Shown: one piece after another, positions 10,944 to 21,008 of the stretch
How the letters are laid out: each line of letters begins with the position of its first letter
Numbering within the stretch: position 1 is the first letter of the stretch
Assembly (NCBI RefSeq): GCF_024703895.1
Contig: NZ_CP087968.1
Location: forward strand, 4,278,001-4,342,000
DNA: 64,000 bases
Direction: 5' to 3'
Source of the DNA: Nocardioides sp. B-3
GTDB taxonomy: Bacteria; Actinomycetota; Actinomycetes; Propionibacteriales; Nocardioidaceae
Notes under the pieces: model-generated
Databases searched by the model: none
What the model was told of the DNA's origin: nothing
What the model saw: only the letters and a program-made list of their open reading frames with translations
Position numbers and translations under genes: made by a program

Positions 10944-11886
10944 GAACACGGCGGGTCCTCGGGTCCGGGTATCCGTACGAAAGGTCGATGAAGGTGTTGA
11001 TGACGACGTAGGCGAGGGCGATGACGAGCACGGCACCCCTGGACCGGGCGGAAGTCACCCGGCCGGAGGCAGCAACGATCATCGAACCCATGCCCGGTAG
11101 GGCGAAGAGGTATTCAACGATCACGGTGCTCCCGATCAGCCGCCCCGGGCTGATGCCCATGAGGGTCACGAGCGAGAACGACGAGGGGCGCAGTGCGTCG
11201 CCTACCGGGATCCGCCGGGGCGGCATGCCCTTGGCGCGGGCCGCGAGGATGTAGTCCTCGTTGAGCGTGATGATCAGGTCGTTCCGCAGGATCCGCGTGA
11301 ACAACGCCAGCTCCATCAGGGCGATCACGATCGCCGGCAGCAGGGCGTGGTGCAGGTTGCCCGGCAGGCCGTCACTGATGCGCACCCACTGGGCTCGCGG
11401 GAACCACCCGAGACCGTTGGAGAACACCATGATGAGCAGCAGCCCGGCCGGGAAGGAGGGCACCGAGAGGACCGCGAACATGGCGGCGCTGATGATCCGG
11501 TCGACCGTGCCACCGGCGTGGGCGGCCGACCACATGGCCAGCGGGATGGCCGGGACCAGCGCGATGAGCAGCCCCATCACGGCCAGCTGGACGCTGACGG
11601 GGAGAGCACCGAGGATGCGCTGCGAGACCTCCGTCTGCGGGGGCACGAGGGACCGCCCAAGGTCACCGGTGACCGCAGACGACAGCCAGTCCCAATACCT
11701 CGTGAGCAGCGGGTCGTAGAGACCGAGCTCCTGTCGGAGCGCCTCGTAGTCGGCACGGGGATGGCCCTCGCCGAGGATGGCCACCGCCGGATCGCCGGGC
11801 ATCAGGGTGACGAGCATGAAGACGCCGAAGCTGACGATGAACAGCACGCCCAACAGCTCTCCGGCGCGCAACGCGATCCTGCGCAT
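10936..11886 (-). CDS. ABC importer permease, DppB-type
   Basis: 316 residues, starting at MRRIALRAGELLGVLFIVSF (ATG 11886), the usual first helix of DppB. The motif FMLVTLMPGDPA and a loop with RNDLIITLNEDYILAARAKG (the EAA interaction site for the ATPases) identify the family. The stretch before GAVLVIALAYVV reads oddly, and two compensating indels near 11060 and 11035 would restore a normal VDFRPVQGAV. It is the first gene of the importer operon. A copy of the steroid-operon palindrome lies 86 bases upstream at 11973-11987. Confidence 0.87.
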   Translation of the reverse strand: MRRIALRAGELLGVLFIVSFGVFMLVTLMPGDPAVAILGEGHPRADYEALRQELGLYDPLLTRYWDWLSSAVTGDLGRSLVPPQTEVSQRILGALPVSVQLAVMGLLIALVPAIPLAMWSAAHAGGTVDRIISAAMFAVLSVPSFPAGLLLIMVFSNGLGWFPRAQWVRISDGLPGNLHHALLPAIVIALMELALFTRILRNDLIITLNEDYILAARAKGMPPRRIPVGDALRPSSFSLVTLMGISPGRLIGSTVIVEYLFALPGMGSMIVAASGRVTSARSRGAVLVIALAYVVINTFIDLSYGYPDPRTRRVHV

Positions 11887-11972
11887 CAGCTGTGGTCCCT
11901 TCGGTTGGTTCGTTCCCGGATGGACGGGATGAGTCAGGCTAGATCGCGTGACCGCCGACACATCGGAGGCGA

Positions 11973-11987
11973 TCCCACTGACCGGAA
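11973..11987. promoter_or_regulatory. Steroid-operon palindrome, site h, upstream of the importer operon
   Basis: The sequence is TCCCACTGACCGGAA, in the 108-base gap between the sulfatase-activating enzyme gene and dppB. It is 86 bases from the dppB start, longer than the 42-43 bases seen at most other copies. Its presence suggests the importer-amidase operon has its own promoter. Confidence 0.5.
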
Positions 11988-11994
11988 ACGGTGA

Positions 11995-12927
11995 TCAGGC
12001 CGCGTCGTTGCCACAGCGGAATCCGATGTTGCCGCTGGCTGATTCCGGCGTGTTGCTCGACCGTGCGGCGACGCGATAGCGATGGCAGTAGGAGTCGTGG
12101 CACAGGTAGGACCCGCCACGCATGACGCGTGCCTCACCGGTGTCCGGACCACGAGGGGCCTCGACCGGGCTGTTCGCGTAGTAGCCGGCGTCGAACCAGT
12201 CCGCGCACCACTCCCAGACGTTGCCAGCCATCTGCCACAGGCCGTGCCCGTTGGGGCGATACGTCTTGACGGGTGCGGTCGTGACGTGGCCGTCGTCCTC
12301 TGTATTGGCCCGCGGGAAGTCGCCCTGCCAGATGTTGCACTGCCAGCGTCCACGCGGCACGAGCTCGTCCCCCGGGCGAATCGGCTGCCCCGGAGTCCAC
12401 CACGCGCCGCGAACTCCCACTCGGCCTCGGTCGGCAATCGCTTGCCGGCCCACGCGCAATAGGCCCGGGCGTCGTGCCAAGTGACATGCACGACCGGGTG
12501 GTTCTGGCGGCCCCGGATGCTCGATGCCGGGCCGCCGGGGTGTCGCCACGACGCACCCTTGACTGCCCACCACCACGGCGCTTGCGCGACTTCGTGGAGC
12601 ACGTCCGCGCGATCCCCCCCGGAAGGCGAGGTGGAACACGGCCGAAACGCCGAGATTCTCCGCCTCGGTGACGTAGCCGGTGTCCTTGCAGAACGCTGCG
12701 AACGCGGCGTTGGTGACCGCCGTGGCATCCATCCAGAACGACGGGAGCCGCACCTCGTGCACGGGAGTCTCGCCGTCCGTCTCATAGCCCTCGCCGAACC
12801 CGTCGCCCATCTCGAACGAGCCGGCCGGGATCAGCACCTGCCCACGGGTGCTCCGGGCAGTCCTGACCGACGATGACCTGACGGCGTACGACGGGGGCGG
12901 CGCTCCCCCGCAGCGGGTGCACAACAC
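11995..12927 (-). CDS. Formylglycine-generating enzyme (sulfatase-modifying factor)
   Basis: About 310 residues. It oxidises the active-site Cys of a sulfatase to formylglycine. The start of the fold is VLIPAGSFEMGD, followed by FWMDATAVTNAAFAAF, RLPTEAEWEFAARGG and NVWEWCADWFDAGYY. The C terminus GGSYLCHDSYCHRYR holds the two redox cysteines spaced C-x4-C as in characterised bacterial enzymes. The middle of the gene is displaced by an extra G near 12615 and a missing base near 12390, while both ends share one frame. The GTG at 12927 is the longest start and later starts are possible. It follows two sulfatase genes with 39 bases between, so its substrates are almost certainly those proteins. 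Confidence 0.9.
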   Translation of the reverse strand: MLCTRCGGAPPPSYAVRSSSVRTARSTRGQVLIPAGSFEMGDGFGEGYETDGETPVHEVRLPSFWMDATAVTNAAFAAFCKDTGYVTEAENLGVSAVFHLAFRGGSRGRAPRSRASAVVVGSQGCVVATPRRPGIEHPGPPEPPGRACHLARRPGLLRVGRQAIADRGRVGVRGAWWTPGQPIRPGDELVPRGRWQCNIWQGDFPRANTEDDGHVTTAPVKTYRPNGHGLWQMAGNVWEWCADWFDAGYYANSPVEAPRGPDTGEARVMRGGSYLCHDSYCHRYRVAARSSNTPESASGNIGFRCGNDAA

Positions 12928-12966
12928 GGCGAGGCACCCTGTTGGTTCACGGCGTCGACCCGGGCA

Positions 12967-15313
12967 TCAATGGGTGATCATCACGGTGCGGCGCCGTTGC
13001 TCGGGCGTCGGCCCGTCGAGGCGCTCGGCCAGATCGATGCGGACCTGCTTGAGCCCACCGCGGTAGGCGTTGTCCGCTGGAAGTGCGGCGTACTCCTCGG
13101 TCACCGGAGTCCCCCGGTCGCGCCCGACGTCCATGGTCTCGTCCATGGAGAACTGGAAGCCCACCGTGCGCTCGAGGCGGCCGGCACCACAGGCGGCGCC
13201 ATCGATGGAGAGTGCAACTTCGCCGCCCTTCCCCACGCCACCTCCGTCGTAGCTGAACGCCAGCTCCACCACGTGGTCACCGGCCGGGATCACCTGCTCA
13301 CCACGGATCCGGGTGCGGGCACCGGCCATGTTGTGACAGTAGACCGGCCGACCGTCCTTGACATAGAAGGACCAGCCGCCGAACCTGCCGCCCCCGGGCG
13401 ATCAGGACGCCGTCCGCACCATTCTCGGGCACGGTCACCTCCGCCGTGATCGCGAAGGAGGTGTTCTTGACGTCGGGCGCGATCCCCTCGCGTATCCCGC
13501 GCATGGCCGGCCGCAAGGTGATCGAGCGGCGCTCCCCCATCAGGTCCGGCCGCAGCGCCGCCGCCGGGGTCGAAGCGCTCCTGCATCCGATCATCGAGGG
13601 GCAGCACCTGATGGCGAGCAGCCTCGACGAGGAACTTCGCCTTGAGCTCCGCCAGCTTCTCGGGGAACTTCTCGGCGACGTCCTCGGCCCGGGTCCAGTC
13701 GGAGGTCGTGTCGTAGAGCTCCCAGACATCGTCCGCGAAGGGAGGCGCCGGATGGAAGGGCCGACTCCAGAAAATGGGCATGTGACGAGTCACCGCCGTC
13801 CATCCGTGGTCGTAGATTCCGCGGCTCCCGTGGACCTCGAAGTACTGCGTGGTGTGCCGCTCCTCGGCGTCGGGGTCGGCAAAGGTGTCCGCGAACGACG
13901 TACCCTCCATCGGTGCCTGCGGCACCCCGGCGACGACGTCCGGCGCCGGGATCCCGACGGCTTCGAGCACGGTCGGCGTGAGGTCGACGCAGTGCTGCCA
14001 CTGGTGGCGTACCCCGGCCCTGGGTGATCTTCTCCGGCCAGTGCACGATCATCCCGTTGCGGGTGCCGCCGTAGTGCGAGGCGTACTTCTTCGACTGTTG
14101 GTAGGGCGTGTTCATCGCCAGCGCCCAGCCCACCGGGTAGTGCGGGTAGGTCATGGGGCCACCCAGCTCGTCGAGCTGCGCCAGGATGTCTGCCACAGAG
14201 AACGGCACGCGGTTCATGTTGCACACGAGGTTCGCCGAGCCGTGGATGCCCCCTCGGCGGCCGCGCCGTTGTCGCCGAGCATGTAGACGACCAGCGTGTT
14301 CTCGAGCTGCCCGAGCGCGTCGATCGTGTCGATCAACCGACCGATCTGGGTGTCCATGTGCTCGGCGAACTCGGCATAGAGCTCCATCAGTCGCTCGCTC
14401 ACGGTGCGCTCGTCGTCGCTCAGGCTCTCCCATTCCGGCACGTCCGGGTCGAACGCCGCAAGCACCGCGTCCCGTGGCGCCGAGGCCGAGATCCTTCTGC
14501 CCGGCCGGGGTCTCCTCGCGTTGGGCGGTCCACCCTCGGGGAGAACTCCCCGCGGTAGCGACCGCGCCACGACTCGGGCACGTGCAGCGGGTCGTGACAG
14601 GCACCGAAGCTGAGGTAGGTGAACCACGGCCGGTCGGGCTCCAGCGCACTGACGGTCTCGATCCACGTGCCCGCTTGGTCAACAAGGTCCTCGGAGAGGT
14701 GGTAGCCCTCCTCGGGAGTGCGGGGGGCTCGATCGGGGTGAAACCGTCGATCAGTGCGGGGGTGAACTGGTTGGTCTCCGCGCCGATGAAGCCGTAGAAC
14801 TTGTCGAACCCCTCGTTGAGCGGCCACCGGTCGAACGGGCCGGTCTCGCCGACCTCCCACATCGGGGTCTGGTGCATCTTGCCGAAGGCGCCGGTCAGAT
14901 AGCCGTTGCCCGACAGGATCTGCGGCAGCGTCGCCATCGAGTCGGGGCGGATGCAGTCATAGCCGGGGGACGAGGTCGCCATCTCCGGGACGGTCCCCAT
15001 CCCCGCACTGTGGTGGTTGCGGCCGGTGAGCAACGAGACCCTCGTCGGCGCGCAGATGGCGGTGGTGTGGAACCGGGTGTAGCTCAGCCCACCGGCCGCC
15101 AGTCGCTCAGCCGTCGGCATCCGACAGGGACCGCCGTACGCCGACGACGCACCGAAGCCCATGTCGTCGACGAGCACGACGAGCACGTTCCGGCGCGCCC
15201 GTGGGGGGCTTGATCCGCTCCCGCACGGGATAGCCGGGGTTCTGGTGCGCCCTGTCGACCGAGGGAGCGATCGTCGGTCGTGGTTGCGGAACGGGCAGGA
15301 TCTTGCGGTTCAT
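12967..15313 (-). CDS. Large type I sulfatase (arylsulfatase family), multiply frameshifted
   Basis: About 780 residues, the size of large mycobacterial AtsA/AtsD-type sulfatases. After correcting an extra C near 15202 the protein reads NVLVVLVDDMGFG, with the metal-binding paired Asp, then the sulfatase signature CAPTRVSLLTGR, whose Cys becomes formylglycine. Further motifs are ENTLVVYMLGDNGAAAEGG (metal Asp-Asn) and GGTRNGMIVHWP. A C-terminal beta-rich domain ends GLKQVRIDLAERLDGPTPEQ. Breaks near 14724, 14535, 14485, 14257, 14015 (CCAGGGCC), 13560 and 13395 are each restored by single-base changes. No secretion signal is obvious, so it may be cytoplasmic. Confidence 0.85.
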
Positions 15314-15365
15314 CGTGACTCCAACATGTCGAGGGCAGCGAGGTGGGCGAAGGCCAAACGAGTCG

Positions 15366-17503
15366 TCATCCGTCCAGCTCGATGTCCACGCCCTCGATGG
15401 TCCCGCCGACGAAGGGGTACGACGCCGGAAAGGCGCCGACCGGCGACCCGGAGTTGACTCCGATGTCGAAGGTCTCGTCGATCGAGAACACGCTCGGCGG
15501 CGTGACGTCGATCCGTCCGCTGTCGAGCACCTCGCCGTCCTTCACGAGGCTGAGCACGGCGCCACGCCCGCGCCCACCCCCGTCGTACGCGAAGACCACC
15601 TCGAGCAACTGCCTCCCTCTGTCCAACGGTGAGCCCCGAAGCTCCAGCCGGGCCCGCTCGAAGGTTCGGAAGGTGAGCACCGGGCAGCCCCCGGATCCAG
15701 CCAGAGCGCCCAGCCGGCCGCCTCACCGCCCATGCTGGCGATGACGCCTTCAGGCTTGTCGGTGAGGTCGAGCCGTGCCCGCAGGTGCCACGACCGGCCG
15801 AGCATGCGCGGGGCCCGGCTCTCGGGGACGCCGACGTCGCGCGGCCCGTACGTGAAGCTGGTCCGGTCCTCGGTCAGGGAGGGCATGCGGGTGCGCGAGA
15901 CCCGGGCGTCCCTGAGCGGCAGGATGCCGACGCGCTCGGCTTGCTCGAGGAAGATCACCTTCAGCTCGGCGAGACGCTCCGGCTCCTTCTCCGCGAGGTC
16001 CTCGGACTGGCTGAAGTCGGTGCTCAGGTCGTAGAGCTCCCAGACGTCCTCGTCGAAGTCGCGCGGCTTGCCGGGCAGGCCGACCGTCCGGGGCACTCCC
16101 CCGTGGTGGGCCGAGGCCATCCAACCCCGGTGGTAGATCGACCGGTGTCCGTTGACCTCGAAGTACTGGGTCTGGTGCCTTTCCGGGGCGTCGCCGTCCG
16201 CGAACGAGTAGACGAGGCTGGTGCCGTCCATGGGCAGCTGCTCGACTCCGTCGACGACCTCGGGCATCTGTACGCCAGCAACCTCGAGGATCGTCGGAGC
16301 AAGGTCGTTGACGTGGGAGAACTGGCTGCGGACCCCGCCCCCGTGCGCGACCCCCTCGGGCCACGAGAGCACCATCGCGTTGCGGGTCCCGCCGAGGTGC
16401 GAGGCGACCTGCTTCATCCACTGGAACGGAGCCGTCATGGCCCGGGCCCAGCCGGCTGGGTATTGCGCGTAGGACTCCGGGCCGCCCATACGGTCGAGTC
16501 CCGCGATCTGCTCGGCGTTGCTCTCCTGCAGACCCCGGAGGGCACCCATGTAGTTGAGGCTGCCGGGAAGGCCGCCCTCGGCGCTGCTGCCGTTGTCGCC
16601 GACGACGTAGCAGAACAGGGTGTTCTCGAACTGGCCACTCTGCTTGAGCTCGGCAACCGGGCGTCCGAGGTGGACGTCCGTGTGCTCGAGGAAGCCTGCA
16701 TAGACCTCCATGAGCCGAGCCGCCACCACGCGCTCGTCGTCGGTGAGCCTGTCCCACGACGGGATCTCCTCTGGCCGCGGCGTGAGCGACGTTTCCGGCG
16801 GGAGGATCCCGAGCTCCTTCTGGCGACGCAGGGTCGCCTCGCGCATCGCGTCCCAGCCGGCATCGAAGCGGCCGGCGTACTTCCTGCTCCACGTCCCGGG
16901 CACGTGCAGCGGTGCGTGTGTGGCTCCGGGCGCGAGGTAGAGGAAGAACGGCTCGTCCTGAGCCCGGATCCACTCGATCGACTGGTCGACCGGGTCCTCG
17001 GTGAGGTGGTAGTCCGGTCTGCTCGGAGGCTCGACCGGCGCGGTGCCTGCGTAGAGGGTCGGGTGGAACTGATGGGTCTCGCCGCCGAGGAATCCGTAGA
17101 AGTGGTCGAATCCCTGTCCCGTCGGCCAGCGGTCGAACGGCCCCGTCTGCGCCGACTCCCGGGCCGGCGCAAGGTGCCACTTCCCAATGCAGGCGGTGCG
17201 GTAGCCACTGTCGCGCAGCATTCGGGCCACGGAGGCTGTCTCGGGCCGGAGCACACCCTTGTATGCCGGGTGGTCGAAGGCCGAGTTGAGCACGGTGCCG
17301 ACTCCCGTGACGTGCGCGTCGCGCCCGGTCAGCAGCGATGCGCGCGTCGGGGAGCAGATCGCCGTGGTGTGGAACCGGTTGTAGCGCAGACCGTCCGCGG
17401 ACAGCTCGTCGAGGGTGGGCGTCTCCACCGGGCCGCCGAAGGAGCCCGGCGCTCCGAAGCCGACGTCGTCGAGCAGGACTACGACCACGTTGGGTCGACT
17501 CAT
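15366..17503 (-). CDS. Type I sulfatase (arylsulfatase family)
   Basis: About 712 residues from the ATG at 17503. The N terminus MSRPNVVVVLLDDVGFG has the metal-binding paired Asp, and the modification motif is CSPTRASLLTGR. FCYVVGDNGSSAEGG and GGTRNAMVLSWP complete the active-site set. One indel near 15690 separates the C-terminal domain (VFAYDGGGRGRGAV..), which matches that of the neighbouring sulfatase. The pair therefore look like paralogues. It is the first gene of an operon with the second sulfatase and the formylglycine-generating enzyme, divergent from a TetR gene 67 bases away. The natural ester is unknown. Confidence 0.88.
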
Positions 17504-17522
17504 GGGGCGTCTCCTTGATTAA

Positions 17523-17575
17523 GTCACTTGTCTTATTGCGACCTTAAGACAGATGTCTTACGATGGTCAAGTGAC
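17523..17575. promoter_or_regulatory. Nested inverted repeats between sulfatase operon and tetR; likely TetR operator
   Basis: A perfect 7-2-7 palindrome, TAAGACAGATGTCTTA, sits at 17545-17560. It is enclosed by an 8-bp inverted pair, GTCACTTG (17523-17530) and CAAGTGAC (17568-17575). The right outer arm covers the TetR start codon. The position between two divergent starts and the symmetry fit a self-regulating TetR repressor that also controls the sulfatase operon. Confidence 0.65.
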
Positions 17576-18192
17576 TACCAGCAGCGCTCTCGCTGACACC
17601 CGGGCGCGACTCGTCGACGTGGCCGAGGAGTTGTTTGCCACCCGAGGGATCGGGGCCGTGTCTCTGCGCTCGGTCGGCCGGGGAGGCCGGCCAGAAGAAC
17701 AACTCCGCCGCGCAGTACCACTTCGGTTCGAAGCTCGGTCTGGTCAACGCGATCCTCGACGCGCGATCCGCGTCGGTCCAGCAGCGACGGAAGGAACTCG
17801 TCGCCTCGCTGGACGAGTCCGACCTGCGCGCCGTCGTGACGGCAGAGATCGCACCGCTGGCCGAATCCATCTCGGATCCGGGCCACAGCCGGTTCTATCT
17901 CCGCTTCCCGGCAACCGCGGTGAACGACCCGGCACTCCGCGCTGCGTGGTCGCAGGACCCGCGGCCCCAGCAGGCTGAAGTGCGACGGCTCCATCGCAAC
18001 GTCGCCGCCCTGCTCCCGGACATCCCACGGCGAGTGGTGCAGCGACGCCTCGAGTGGGCAGCACGGGTCACCTTGCCCCTGCTCGCCGAGCACGAAGAGC
18101 TGCGCCACAGCGGCAAGGGCGCCGCCGACACCGCGCTGGTCGTGCGCGAACTGGTCGACATGCAAGTGGCGCTGCTCAGCTGCCCGATCTGA
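17571..18192 (+). CDS. TetR-family regulator of the sulfatase operon, frameshifted
   Basis: About 207 residues from a GTG at 17571. Helix-turn-helix residues are RLVDVAEELFATRGIGAVSL followed, after removing an extra G near 17683, by REAGQKNNSAAQYHFGSKLG, a standard TetR DNA-binding domain. The C-terminal half is the variable ligand domain. Divergent from the first sulfatase with a clear palindrome between them. The ligand is probably a sulfated compound or its product, but this is inference from position. Confidence 0.85.
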
Positions 18193-18200
18193 CCGGGATC

Positions 18201-18468
18201 TCACTCCGGCCACTGGAAGCCGCACAACCGGAACAGTTCAAGGCCTGCCAAGGCGGCCGTGGCGAGGGCGAACAGGATCAGAGCGACCCCTGCCAGCAGC
18301 ACGACGGGGTCGAGCCCGGGGAACTGCGTTCGGCCGACGACCGCGACCAGCCCGAGCACGATCAGCGGTGCGGACCCGGGCCAGCAGGGTGCGTTCGTTG
18401 GCGAGGCTGACCCGAGCGTCGGGCTCGTCCCCGACGCCGTACACGCGGTTCGGCCAGCGCGTCCCCAT
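18201..18468 (-). CDS. DUF202 small membrane protein, frameshifted
   Basis: About 89 residues starting at the ATG 18468, which overlaps the SDR stop (ATGA). It begins RWPNRVYGVGDEPDARVSLA and NERTLLA, the DUF202 hallmark, then after an indel near 18375 gives two hydrophobic segments (LIVLGLVAVVG and PVVLLAGVALILFALATAAL). It ends LCGFQWPE. The function of DUF202 proteins is unknown. Confidence 0.7.
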
Positions 18469-19224
18469 CAGCCGAAGAACGCCTGTCCCCCGTCGAGGCG
18501 GGATCGTGGCGCCGGTGAGATAGCCGAGATCAGGGCCGAGGAGCGCCACCACCGCGCGGCCGATGTCGGCCTCGGGGTCGCCGATCCGACGCATCGGGAT
18601 GCTCGCGACGAACGCCTCGGCCTCCTCGGGACGGGCCTTCGCCCAGCCCGCGAGCGCCGGCGACAACGCGTGCGGCGCGATCGAGTTGGCCCGGATCCCG
18701 TCGGGGGCCCACTCCACCGCCACGGTCCCGGTGAGCGAGCGCAGCGCACTCTTGGCGGCCGCGTAGGCGCCGTACGTCGTGGGATCCCAGCGCACCATGG
18801 CGGACGTGACGAGGTTGACGATCGAGCCACCACCCCTGAGGTGCGGGTGGCAGGCCTTCATCAGGGTGAAGGCGGCGAACGGTGCCGAGTCGAAGCCCTT
18901 GCGGAAGTCGTCGTCGCTCATGTCGAGCAGCGGCCCGTAGGAACCGGCGTAGGCGTTGTTGACCGGGATGTCGAGGCGACCGAAGTCCTCGACGATCTTC
19001 TCCACGAGGCCGGGCAGGGAGGTCGTGTCCGAGACGTCGATCTCGTACGGCGCAGCGCGCACGCCGCGCGCCCGGAGCGCCTCGCAGGTCGACTCGAGCT
19101 TGGCCAGCGTGCGCCCCACGACGGCCACATCGACGCCCTCGGTGGCGAGCGCGAGCGCAATGCCCTCGCCCACTCCCTGACCCGCGCCGGTGATCAGTGC
19201 GACCTTGCCCTTGAGTCCATTCAT
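18468..19224 (-). CDS. Short-chain dehydrogenase/reductase, possible steroid oxidoreductase
   Basis: 252 residues. The cofactor motif is TGAGQGVG near residue 15, the structural motif VNNAYAG near 90, and the catalytic YGAYAAAK near 155. It ends with the SDR closing LDGGQAFFG once an extra C near 18498 is removed. The ATG at 19224 is preceded by a purine-rich site. It lies 42 bases from palindrome g, which also faces the divergent acyl-CoA synthetase. That places it in the presumed steroid regulon. Substrate not determined. Confidence 0.82.
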
Positions 19225-19266
19225 GCCGCCATCCTCTGGGCGCTCGATCCTCGATCGGCTCGGACG

Positions 19267-19281
19267 TCCCGGTGACCGGAA
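19267..19281. promoter_or_regulatory. Steroid-operon palindrome, site g
   Basis: The sequence is TCCCGGTGACCGGAA. It lies 42 bases from the SDR start (19224, minus) and 68 bases from the acyl-CoA synthetase start (19350, plus), in a 125-base divergent intergenic region. Confidence 0.6.
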
Positions 19282-19349
19282 GTGGACCTTCACCCGGCGG
19301 TGGTCTGCGGCGAGAGTGGGTCCAGAATCGACCCGGGAGGCGCTACCGC

Positions 19350-21000
19350 ATGACTACCGGCCAGACCACGAACAGCACCGACCCACGCGCGATGGCGCGT
19401 GTCGTCGTGGACCAGCTCACCGGTCCGGGCGGCCCGTTCGAGCTGTCCGAGGAGGAGGTGCTCGGCACGAGGCTCCCGGTCTTCACCCACCGCCGCCGCG
19501 CTGCACGAGCTGCTGGCCGAGTCAGTGGAGCACGGCGACCGCGACTACATCGTCACCGCGACGTCCCGGCTGACCTTCCGCGAGCACGCCGCCCGGGTGG
19601 CGTCGCTGGCGCGGGCGCTGCGTGAGGACTTCGGCGTCCGACCGGGCGACCGGGTCGCGATCGCGGCGGCCAACTCCCCGGAGTGGATCGTCACCTTCTG
19701 GGCGACCGTCTCGATCGGTGCCGTCTCCGTCGGCTACAACGCCCGGTGGTCGAAGCGCGAGCTGGCCTACGGCGTCTCGCACGCCACCCCGACGGTGATC
19801 GTGGCGGACGCCAAGCGCGCCCTGCTGCTCGAGGACTGCGGCGTACCCCTGCTGTCGATCGAGACCGATGTGCCGCGCCTGTGCGCCCTCTACCCGGACT
19901 CTCCCCTGCCGACCAGCGACGTCGCCGAGGACGACCCTGCGATCATCCTCTACACGTCCGGCACCTCCGGCCGCCCGAAGGGCGCGACCCACTCGCACCG
20001 CAACGTCACCTCGGTCGCGGAGTACCACCGCATGAACGACGCCCCGGCCGCCGCGTTCGGCGACCCGATCGACCCGCGCGATCGCGCCTACCTGCTGGTG
20101 ATGCCGCTGTTCCACATCGCCAGCCTGCACAACCCGGCCGTGCCGCGGCTCGCCAACGGCAGCAAGATCGCGCTGCACACCGGCGCCTTCGACGTCGACC
20201 GGGTGCTGACGCTGGTCCAGGGACGAGAAGGTGACCAACTGGGGCGCAGTGCCCACGATGGCGAACCGGCTCTCGGAGCACGGCGACCTGTCGGCGTACG
20301 ACCTGTCGTCCCTGACCGCCTTCTCGCTGGCCTCCGCGCCCTCGTCGCCGGCCTTCCAGAAGCGCCTGCGCGACGGATTGCCGTTCGCCACCAATGCCCT
20401 CGTCGACAGCTATGGCCTGACCGAGTCGTGTACGGCGATCTCGGTGGCGACGACGCCGGACCTCGCGGCGGACCCGGGCACGCTGGGCTACCCGATCGTC
20501 GGCGTGCAGCTCGAGATCCGCGACACGCTCGGGAACGTCGTCCCGGACGGCGTCGAGGGTGAGATCTGCGTCCGCAGCGCCTACACGATGCTGGGCTACT
20601 GGAACGACCCCTCCGCCACGGCCGCCTCGATCGACGAGGATCGCTGGTTGCGGACGGGCGACATCGGCGAGCTGCGGAACGGGCGGGTCCGGCTCAGCAG
20701 CCGCCGCTCCGACCTGATCATCCGCGGCGGTGAGAACGTCTACCCGGCCGAGGTCGAGGGCGTGCTCCCGGAGCACCCGTCCGTCCGCGAGTGCATCGTG
20801 CTGGGCGTGCCGCACGACGACCTTGGCCAGGAAGTGGCCGCGGTGATCGTGTCCGACGAGCCGCTCGACGCTGCGGAGCTGTGCGCGTTCGCAGGAGAGC
20901 GGCTCGGGCACTTCAAGGTGCCGACGCACTGGCGCTTCACCGACCGCCCGCTCCCCGCAACGCGACCGGCAAGGTGATCCGGCGCGAGGTCACGGTGTGA
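19350..21000 (+). CDS. Acyl-CoA synthetase (AMP-forming), frameshifted
   Basis: About 550 residues from the ATG at 19350. The P-loop is LYTSGTSGRPKGATHSH, the pocket motif is MPLFHIASLHNP, the adenylation motif DSYGLTESCTAI, then WLRTGDIGEL, and the hinge SDLIIRGGENVYPAEVE. The catalytic lysine lies at the end in RNATGKVIRREVTV. Breaks near 19495, 20221 (CCAGGGAC for CCAGGAC) and 20957 are single-base. It is divergent from the SDR and controlled by the shared palindrome. A steroid side-chain acid or ring-derived acid is the likely substrate; it is not clearly FadD3 or FadD17. Confidence 0.82.
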
Positions 21001-21008
21001 CGCGTTTT

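Noticed and set aside
18468..19224. Assigning the SDR a named steroid activity
   Set aside because: The cofactor and catalytic motifs are clear, but SDR sequence alone does not give the steroid position acted on.
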